Assembly (NCBI GenBank): GCA_020631675.1 | Contig: JAHDGT010000130.1 | Span: forward strand, 1 to 10,121 | Reading direction: 5' to 3' | DNA from: Bacteroidota bacterium | GTDB taxonomy: Bacteria; Bacteroidota; Bacteroidia; Chitinophagales; UBA2359 | DNA length: 10,121 nt | Part shown: positions 4,699 through 10,121 of the stretch, one piece after another | Layout: every line of letters begins with the position of its first letter | How positions within the stretch are numbered: the first letter of the stretch is position 1 | The notes under the pieces: model-generated | What the model saw: only the letters and a program-made list of their open reading frames with translations | Databases searched by the model: none | Told to the model about the DNA's origin: nothing | Position numbers and translations under genes: made by a program

Positions 4699-6033
4699 AT
4701 GAAACTCTGGCAGAAAGACTTTTCAATTAGTAAGGAAATTGAAAAATTCACCATCGGTAAGGATCGCGAGCTCGATTTGTTACTAGCCAAACATGATGTT
4801 ACAGGCACATTGGCTCATATAAAAATGCTTCAAAGCATTGACCTTTTAACGGAAGATGAACTGAAGATCCTTACAAAAGAGCTAAGGCTTATTTACCAAG
4901 AAATTTTAAAGGGAAAATTCGAAATAGAAGAAGGCATTGAAGACGTACATTCCCAAGTAGAACTTATGCTTACTCGTCGTCTGGGCGATGTTGGTAAAAA
5001 AATTCATTCCGGCCGCTCCAGAAATGACCAAGTTTTGGTAGACCTGAAATTGTTTACTCGTGAAGAAATAAGAGGCGTCGTAGAATTGATACATCCTCTT
5101 TTTAAGCAACTCATTACATTGAGTGAGCAGTATAAAGACGTGCTCATTCCAGGCTATACGCATTACCAAGTCGCCATGCCCTCCTCCTTTGGTTTATGGT
5201 TTGGCGCATATGCAGAATCATTAGTTGACGACCTACAAATTCTTTTAGCAGCATACAAAATAACTAATAAGAACCCCTTGGGTTCCGCTGCGGGCTATGG
5301 TTCCTCCTTCCCATTGAATCGCAGAATGACCACTGATCTACTTGGCTTTGATGATTTAAACTACAATGTGGTATACGCTCAAATGGGCAGAGGGAAAACA
5401 GAGCGCATAGTGGCAGAAGCATTAGCATCTGTAGCAGCTACTCTGAGTAAATTATCACAAGACATTTGTTTGTACATCAGTCAAAATTTCAATTTTATAA
5501 AATTCCCCGACCATCTGACCACGGGTTCGAGCATCATGCCCCACAAAAAAAACCCTGATGTATTTGAGTTGATTCGTGCTAAGTCCAATAAGATCATGGC
5601 ACTACCCACAGAGATCGCTCTGATCACCACCAACTTAGCTTCGGGTTACCATAGAGACCTACAAATGATCAAAGAAAGCTTTTTACCTGTATTTGAAGAC
5701 ATAAAAAGCTGCCTGTTCATCTCTAAGTACATGCTGGAAAACATTATAATTAATGACTCCGCCATTCAAGAAGATAAATATAAATACATCTTTAGTGTGG
5801 ATGTCGTTAACCAGTATGTAATGGAAGGTATGTCCTTCCGCGATGCTTATAAAAAAGTGGGCTTAGAAATCGAAAATGGCATCTTTGAACCCATCATGAA
5901 AAACAAACACACCCACGAAGGCTCTATCGGCAATCTCTGTAACGATAAGATCGAACAAATGATGGATGAAGTGCATTCCAGCTTCTCCTTCCAGAAAATA
6001 GATACTGCATTGAATGCATTACTTGGGCAGTGA
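4699..6033 (+). CDS. argH: Argininosuccinate lyase
   Basis: 444 residues, normal length for the family. It splits argininosuccinate into arginine and fumarate, the last step of arginine biosynthesis, as a cytosolic homotetramer. Conserved blocks are in order: EDVHSQVE (81-88), SGRSRNDQV (104-112), PGYTHYQVAMPSSFG (151-165, His155 as the acid/base histidine), GSAAGYGSSFPLNR (195-208), and the fumarate lyase signature TTGSSIMPHKKNPD (274-287), whose serine pair 277/278 sits on the mobile catalytic loop. No active-site change was noticed. The start MKLWQKD is typical of Bacteroidota ArgH, and no Shine-Dalgarno is present. No other arginine gene lies in the window: the neighbours are a divergent envelope protein and a same-strand amidohydrolase 101 bases downstream with its own -7 box, so argH is probably transcribed alone from its long leader. 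Confidence 0.97.
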   Translation: MKLWQKDFSISKEIEKFTIGKDRELDLLLAKHDVTGTLAHIKMLQSIDLLTEDELKILTKELRLIYQEILKGKFEIEEGIEDVHSQVELMLTRRLGDVGKKIHSGRSRNDQVLVDLKLFTREEIRGVVELIHPLFKQLITLSEQYKDVLIPGYTHYQVAMPSSFGLWFGAYAESLVDDLQILLAAYKITNKNPLGSAAGYGSSFPLNRRMTTDLLGFDDLNYNVVYAQMGRGKTERIVAEALASVAATLSKLSQDICLYISQNFNFIKFPDHLTTGSSIMPHKKNPDVFELIRAKSNKIMALPTEIALITTNLASGYHRDLQMIKESFLPVFEDIKSCLFISKYMLENIIINDSAIQEDKYKYIFSVDVVNQYVMEGMSFRDAYKKVGLEIENGIFEPIMKNKHTHEGSIGNLCNDKIEQMMDEVHSSFSFQKIDTALNALLGQ

Positions 6034-6101
6034 GTATAAATGCCATAGCGAATGAACGAGAAAATAACTTTAAGCTAACAAGCTTAGTCATTTTGTCTTT
6101 T

Positions 6102-6109
6102 TAATTTTG
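6102..6109 (+). promoter_or_regulatory. -7 box for the amidohydrolase gene
   Basis: TAATTTTG is a perfect TAnnTTTG, 25 bases before the ATG at 6135, followed by the GCGAC often seen near Bacteroidota start sites. No TTG lies at 17-23 bases upstream, so the -33 element is missing or divergent. Confidence 0.5.
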
Positions 6110-6134
6110 CGACACTAACCTAACACACGTAACC

Positions 6135-7103
6135 ATGGATCCTAAATCAGTCGTTTTAGCTAAAATTAAAGCTAATGGTGGCTGGGTAAATACGCATGCC
6201 CACCTAGATAGAGCTTACACGCTAAATGAAGAGAACTTTCATCAGTCCTACTCTTTCCTAAAAGAAAAGTGGCACTTAGTTGATGAAATGAAAAAAGCCG
6301 CCACCGTAGATGGTATTTACAGACGGATGGTAAAAGCTACCGAGTCTATGATAGAACAAGGTGCGCAAGCTATGGGTACCTTCATTGACGTAGATGAGAA
6401 AATTGAAGATCGGGCGTTAAAAGCGGCTCATAAACTTCGTGATACGCACGGTTCTGATATTGAAATGCGATTCGCTTGTCAAGTATTAAAAGGAGTAGTG
6501 AACCCTAAAGCGCGCTACTGGTTTGATCTGGCATTGGATCAAGTCGATATCGTAGGTGGTTTACCTGCTAAAGATTTCGGACGCGAAGAGGAACATCTGG
6601 ATATTTTGATGCAGGCTGCTAAAGACAATGATCTCTTGGTTCATGTTCATGTGGATCAGTTCAATACGGACGAGGAAAAAGAGACGGAACTATTAGCTCG
6701 TAAAACCATTGAACATGGTATGCAAGGCAAAGTAACAGCGGTTCACTGTATATCCTTAGCCGCTCATCCTAGAAAATACCGTGAAGAAGTCTATGCGCTT
6801 TGTAAAGAGGCTGATATGCACGTCATCTCCTGCCCTACCGCTTGGATCGATCACAATCGTACCGAAAGACTAGCCGTAAGCCACAACTCCATCACCCCCG
6901 TTGATGAAATGGTACCCGCAGGTTTGACAGTAGCCTTCGGTACGGATAATATCTGTGACATCTACAAGCCTTTCTCTGATGGAGATCTTTGGACGGAATT
7001 GCGTGTCATGCTGGAAGCTTGTCATTACTATGATGTAGATAACTTAGTAAAGATCGCTACTACTAACGGACTTAAAGTATTAGGGATAGATCCTAAGTCG
7101 TAA
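6135..7103 (+). CDS. Cytosine-deaminase-like amidohydrolase
   Basis: 322 residues, an amidohydrolase-superfamily metal enzyme of the cytosine deaminase branch. The metal-binding and catalytic motifs line up with E. coli cytosine deaminase as I know it: NTHAHLD (His21, His23 = His61, His63), LVHVHVDQ (His172 = His214), VTAVHCISL (His204 = His246) and VAFGTDNICD (Asp271 = Asp313). One key difference: the glutamate that shuttles the proton in the deaminase (Glu217) is Gln175 here. The HxH motif lies only 20 residues from the start and the chain ends just after the barrel, so the usual beta-sandwich from both termini is nearly absent. The protein is cytosolic with an unknown substrate; deaminase or amide hydrolase are both open. 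A T9SS protein gene follows after 27 bases, apparently cotranscribed. Confidence 0.85.
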   Translation: MDPKSVVLAKIKANGGWVNTHAHLDRAYTLNEENFHQSYSFLKEKWHLVDEMKKAATVDGIYRRMVKATESMIEQGAQAMGTFIDVDEKIEDRALKAAHKLRDTHGSDIEMRFACQVLKGVVNPKARYWFDLALDQVDIVGGLPAKDFGREEEHLDILMQAAKDNDLLVHVHVDQFNTDEEKETELLARKTIEHGMQGKVTAVHCISLAAHPRKYREEVYALCKEADMHVISCPTAWIDHNRTERLAVSHNSITPVDEMVPAGLTVAFGTDNICDIYKPFSDGDLWTELRVMLEACHYYDVDNLVKIATTNGLKVLGIDPKS

Positions 7104-7130
7104 CACCCTACCTCATTAAAAATAATTGCT

Positions 7131-7826
7131 ATGAAAAGAATCATTACGCTATTTATCTTTTGTCTTTTAAGCACTGTAGCTTATGGGCAATGTTCAACAG
7201 TAGGAATATCCATATCATCATCTGATACCACTTCCATTCAACTATATAATGCTGGCTTTTTTAATATCCCATCTGGTTTCGCGAATGTTTGTGAGTGGGA
7301 AGTAAGCACCTTCTCAGGAGAGATCATTCACGAGGATACAACCTCTGGTTCTACAGCTGCTGAACAAACTACCTCTCTCTTTGAGCATTCTGTACCGATC
7401 ACGGACTCAATGCATGTAAGTCTTGTTATTACTAATGAAATAGAAGGCATCATCTGTACCATTAATGATACGCTATATTGGGAAGAAACAGAGGTTTTAC
7501 CAGGCGTATTCATTGGTAACTGGGCCGTATTAAGTAGTAATGTTGGTGTGGAAGAAGATATTGTTAATACTTCTGAGCTAAGTCATCCGAATCGAGAGAT
7601 CATACTCTTCCCCTCTCCTACAGTTGATTTCCTTATGGTGAAAAGCGATATGGATTTTCAGTACTGTACCATCCACCAGCCTAATGGCTTAAAGCTAGCC
7701 AGCTTTGATCGTATACAAAGTCAAGGAAAGTTAGATTTATCCAACTACAGTTCAGGGATGTATTTCATTCAGTTTTGGGATAGTAAGAACAGAAAAGTAG
7801 GAACAAAAAAATTCCTTAAGATGTAA
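7131..7826 (+). CDS. T9SS-secreted protein with C-terminal sorting domain
   Basis: 231 residues. A Sec signal peptide (to about Gly19, cleavage AYG|Q) is followed by a small beta-rich region (about 25-130) of unknown function. It contains Cys21, Cys54 and Cys109, and EWEVSTFSGEIIHED with alternating polar and hydrophobic residues. The final 75 residues are a type A T9SS sorting domain: ILFPSPTVDFLMV (158-170, the usual YPNPTxDxLxI), KLDLSNYSSGMYFIQF (200-215) and the basic end KVGTKKFLKM. It should be exported through the outer membrane, with the domain removed and the protein anchored or released. The gene follows the amidohydrolase by 27 bases and ends in a strong terminator. The mature part is short for T9SS cargo, and I do not recognise it. 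Confidence 0.82.
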   Translation: MKRIITLFIFCLLSTVAYGQCSTVGISISSSDTTSIQLYNAGFFNIPSGFANVCEWEVSTFSGEIIHEDTTSGSTAAEQTTSLFEHSVPITDSMHVSLVITNEIEGIICTINDTLYWEETEVLPGVFIGNWAVLSSNVGVEEDIVNTSELSHPNREIILFPSPTVDFLMVKSDMDFQYCTIHQPNGLKLASFDRIQSQGKLDLSNYSSGMYFIQFWDSKNRKVGTKKFLKM

Positions 7827-7864
7827 TCTTTCTGCTGTTGAGTAACACGATCATTACTTATCTC

Positions 7865-7913
7865 AAACGCCCATATTCGTTTTTCTAAGGAAAGCGAGGA
7901 TGGGCGTTTTTTT
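7865..7913 (+). terminator. Intrinsic terminator after the T9SS protein gene
   Basis: AAACGCCCAT (7865-7874) pairs with ATGGGCGTTT (7900-7909) and a T run continues to 7913. An inner stem (TCGTTTTTC with GAAAGCGA) closes the loop. It lies 38 bases after the stop codon. Confidence 0.88.
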
Positions 7914-8043
7914 ATCGCACTAATGGCTTGATGTACTTCTCCCGCAATACACCGAAAGTTATAAATAAAATCTCCTTATCGCAATTTCTCATTTTGACAT
8001 TCCTTTGAAGCAATCTCACCATTCTTACTCTTCCATCTGCGAA

Positions 8044-8051
8044 TAAATTTG
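8044..8051 (+). promoter_or_regulatory. -7 box upstream of the beta-propeller T9SS gene
   Basis: TAAATTTG is a perfect TAnnTTTG, 62 bases before the ATG at 8114. No TTG was found 17-23 bases upstream. The rest of the gap 7914-8113 is AT-rich and holds no gene. Confidence 0.45.
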
Positions 8052-8113
8052 ACATCGTGTTCAGCTCTGGTAAACATTGACTTGTTGCCGTTTTTTATCC
8101 ACTTTAACCAAAA

Positions 8114-9892
8114 ATGAAAGAGATGAAAACATTTTTTCTTCAAATGTTTATGCTGTTGCTGACAACCACTTTGCTAATAGGACAAACACCTACAAATCTT
8201 ACTTCCAACGATCCGGACTTCTTCCCTGAAGACATCACCATTGTAGGCAATATTGTTTATATAAGCGGTTTAGGCGATGGAAGCGTCCAGATGTTCGATC
8301 TAGACATGGAAGAACCAGAAGGTATGCTTTTCGCTGAAGCGGAGGAGGGCTATACCCAAGCATGGGGATTGAAAAGTGATGGTACCGTTTTGGTCAGTAT
8401 CCTCAATAATGCTGATTTCACCGGAGGTCCCTCAGGTCCTAGTAAATTGGTGGAGTACGACTTAGCGAGTAGTATGAAAACCGGCGAATGGGATCTGCCT
8501 GCAGGTGCTATCGGACATACCGTTTCCATCGTGGACGGTAAATACTATGTAACGGACTTCGGTATGCCCCGAATCATGGAGATCGACCCGGCTACTGATA
8601 CCGTGAACGATACTTGGTTCACCAGTGATGATTGGGATCCCGCCATCAGCGGTATCGGTGGTACTTTGTACCATGAGGACGGTGCTTTCTATGTATCACA
8701 GGGCAACAAATTATGGTATCTGCCTGTAAGCGGGGGCATGCCCGGTACTTTAGAGGAAGTCAATGTGGATGGTCTCGATATCATCGATGCCGACGGTATC
8801 TCTTGGGGTGCTGACCAGAACACCATTTACTATGCGACCAATGACACGGGTGATCCTGCTGATGCGGGTACCGTTTACAGATTGGTCTTCTCTGACGCGA
8901 CAAATGCCACTGGTAGTATCATCGCTACCGGATTCGACGACTCTTCCGGTCTTTGGTATTATGCCAATGATGGCAGCGAGTACGTGTTCGTACTAGAATC
9001 TCAGTTCGGTGGTTTGTTCGGAATCAACTCTTTCGACCCGCCTTTTAATATTGAGATCATTTTATTGGAAGAGGAGGTAGCAGACCCTTGTGAAACCAAC
9101 CCGCTAACAGTGGTTGATTCTCGCATTTGTGAAAATGGTAGTGCCACTACTTATGATGTAGTTGTAACAATTGTAGGAGGAACTGCACCTTATCAAGTGA
9201 CGGGAGATTATAGCGAAGCTAACTTTATGGGTGATGAAGCGCTGACATTTAGCATTACAGATGGTGAAGGTTATGTGATTGAAATCACGGACGACAATGG
9301 CTGTAATGAAGTTATTGACCGCAGCGACCTTGTTGCATGTACAAAGTTAGATGTAGAGCTGATCAACTTTAGCGGTACTGCGGAATCTGCTGGTAATTTG
9401 TTGACATGGACCACAGCTAATGAATTCGAAAATGACTTCTTCACATTAGAACGCGCCGTTGATGGTATCAACTTCTCAAGTATTAATGTAATAGCAGGGC
9501 AAGGCACTGTTGCAACTATAAGCTCATACAGCTTCTTAGATGTTGACGCAACTAATGGTATCAGCTATTACCGCTTAAGTCAAACAGATATGGACGGTAG
9601 CACGCTAGTCTTGGGTGTTGTTAGTGTTCTACGTAGTAGTAATGGCTTCGGTACAATCGCACTATACCCAGTACCTGTACAAAACGTATTGAATATCAAC
9701 TTGGCATTAGATGTTGCATCTGATGTTAAAGTAAGTGTATTCGATATCTTAGGTAGAAGTATGTCAACTACTTATTCTGTTGCCTCACAAGGCACATTGC
9801 AATTGGATACTCGTGCGTTTCCTTCAGGAAAGTATTTGTTGAAAATTGAAATGGGCAATGAAGTTATCGTAAACAAATTTGTGAAAGACTAA
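8114..9892 (+). CDS. T9SS-secreted beta-propeller (SMP-30/NHL-like) protein
   Basis: 592 residues, multi-domain and secreted. The signal peptide ends near LLIGQ (20-24); the ATG at 8123, giving MKTFFLQMF, is an equally good or better start. Residues about 28-315 form a beta-propeller with repeats such as ITIVGNIVYISGLGDGSVQMFDLD, IVDGKYYVTDFGMPRIMEIDP and GISWGADQNTIYYATND, resembling SMP-30/NHL or ScyD-type folds. Next come a short Ig/SprB-like unit (about 325-409, cysteines 326, 339, 397 and 409), a module LDVELINFSGTAESAGNLLTW…ISYYRLSQTDMDGS (412-496) common in Bacteroidota secreted proteins, and a type A T9SS sorting domain (515-592, LYPVPVQNVLNINL and FPSGKYLLKI). It probably acts as a surface or released binding protein or enzyme; the ligand is unknown. 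The propeller half is visibly richer in G+C than the C-terminal modules. A strong terminator follows. Confidence 0.85.
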   Translation: MKEMKTFFLQMFMLLLTTTLLIGQTPTNLTSNDPDFFPEDITIVGNIVYISGLGDGSVQMFDLDMEEPEGMLFAEAEEGYTQAWGLKSDGTVLVSILNNADFTGGPSGPSKLVEYDLASSMKTGEWDLPAGAIGHTVSIVDGKYYVTDFGMPRIMEIDPATDTVNDTWFTSDDWDPAISGIGGTLYHEDGAFYVSQGNKLWYLPVSGGMPGTLEEVNVDGLDIIDADGISWGADQNTIYYATNDTGDPADAGTVYRLVFSDATNATGSIIATGFDDSSGLWYYANDGSEYVFVLESQFGGLFGINSFDPPFNIEIILLEEEVADPCETNPLTVVDSRICENGSATTYDVVVTIVGGTAPYQVTGDYSEANFMGDEALTFSITDGEGYVIEITDDNGCNEVIDRSDLVACTKLDVELINFSGTAESAGNLLTWTTANEFENDFFTLERAVDGINFSSINVIAGQGTVATISSYSFLDVDATNGISYYRLSQTDMDGSTLVLGVVSVLRSSNGFGTIALYPVPVQNVLNINLALDVASDVKVSVFDILGRSMSTTYSVASQGTLQLDTRAFPSGKYLLKIEMGNEVIVNKFVKD

Positions 9893-9908
9893 ATACTTTT
9901 TCAATGCA

Positions 9909-9947
9909 AAAAAAGCCCTCAAACCTAAAAGGTTTGAGGGCTTTTTT
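9909..9947. terminator. Bidirectional intrinsic terminator
   Basis: Two perfect 18-base arms, AAAAAAGCCCTCAAACCT (9909-9926) and its complement at 9930-9947, around a tiny loop. The A run on one side and T run on the other let it work from both directions. It ends the T9SS gene 17 bases after its stop and would also serve a minus-strand gene to the right. Confidence 0.92.
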
Positions 9948-9983
9948 ATTTCATTTCTCTTGCGTCCCTAATAATTGTCTAAA

Positions 9984-10103
9984 TCAATCACACTCAACTT
10001 GCCCGTAAAAGCCATAATCTTTACCATTTATTCTGAATCTTTGATCGCCATAATGATAGTACCACATTTGAACAGTATTGAAGCATGTGGTTCGATTGCG
10101 GCT
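9984..10103 (-). other. Possible C-terminal coding remnant or short ORF on the minus strand
   Basis: Read on the minus strand, the frame from 10103 to the stop at 9984-9986 encodes 39 residues ending WYYHYGDQRFRINGKDYGFYGQVECD. The aromatic and glycine pattern looks protein-like, and a bidirectional terminator lies just downstream. A stop codon in the same frame at 10106-10104 blocks extension toward the window edge. It is therefore a very short gene (ATG at 10067, 27 residues), the end of a gene broken by a frameshift, or chance. The rest of 9948-10121 shows nothing else. Confidence 0.22.
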
Positions 10104-10121
10104 TTATAGTACAAACTTTGC

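Noticed and set aside
8763..8996. 77-codon alternative frame inside the beta-propeller gene
   Set aside because: It is a shadow frame without any motif, lying wholly within a well-supported gene.

Overview
The window looks like chromosomal DNA of a free-living member of the Bacteroidota, probably in or near the Saprospiria/Cytophagia. Three things support this. Two secreted proteins end in type IX secretion (T9SS) sorting domains. Start codons lack Shine-Dalgarno sequences and instead have AT-rich leaders. Several upstream regions carry the TAnnTTTG -7 box of this phylum. No transposase, integrase, phage gene, tRNA, rRNA or CRISPR array was seen.

Layout. 1-1629: a VOC (glyoxalase-fold) protein, a lipoprotein with a ClpP-like serine hydrolase fold, and an unrecognised lipoprotein, all on +. 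1622-3903: an accessory, partly decayed stretch. It is bounded by two inverted copies of a ~260-base structured repeat (+ strand 1669-1928; - strand 3641-3903). Between them lie a DUF4437 bicupin lipoprotein, a small DUF2087 protein, a 26-codon stub resembling the N-terminus of a SAM methyltransferase, and a 27-codon stub that may be another gene remnant. 3940-4416: a small secreted or envelope protein on -, with a good promoter. 4699-6033: argH, the last enzyme of arginine biosynthesis, with a leader that may hold an attenuator-like hairpin. 6135-7826: a short cytosine-deaminase-like amidohydrolase followed at 27 bases by a T9SS cargo protein, closed by a strong terminator. 8114-9892: a large T9SS cargo protein with a beta-propeller, closed by a long bidirectional terminator. 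9948-10121: almost featureless, perhaps the end of a minus-strand gene.

The most interesting signal is the repeat pair. The 158-base cores align without gaps and differ at 19 positions. Ten of those differences lie in two short arms that pair with each other, and pairing is kept in both copies by compensatory and wobble changes. This is direct evidence for a selected RNA fold. Both copies begin about 40 bases after the stop codon of a gene on the same strand. Both end in a long hairpin whose ~73-base loop is unrelated between copies and carries other repeats. From memory the core resembles the Flavo-1 class of Bacteroidota RNA candidates; this could not be checked here.

The genes do not form one pathway. 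argH is housekeeping. The lipoproteins and T9SS proteins act in the envelope or outside the cell. The amidohydrolase and VOC protein are cytosolic enzymes of unknown substrate.
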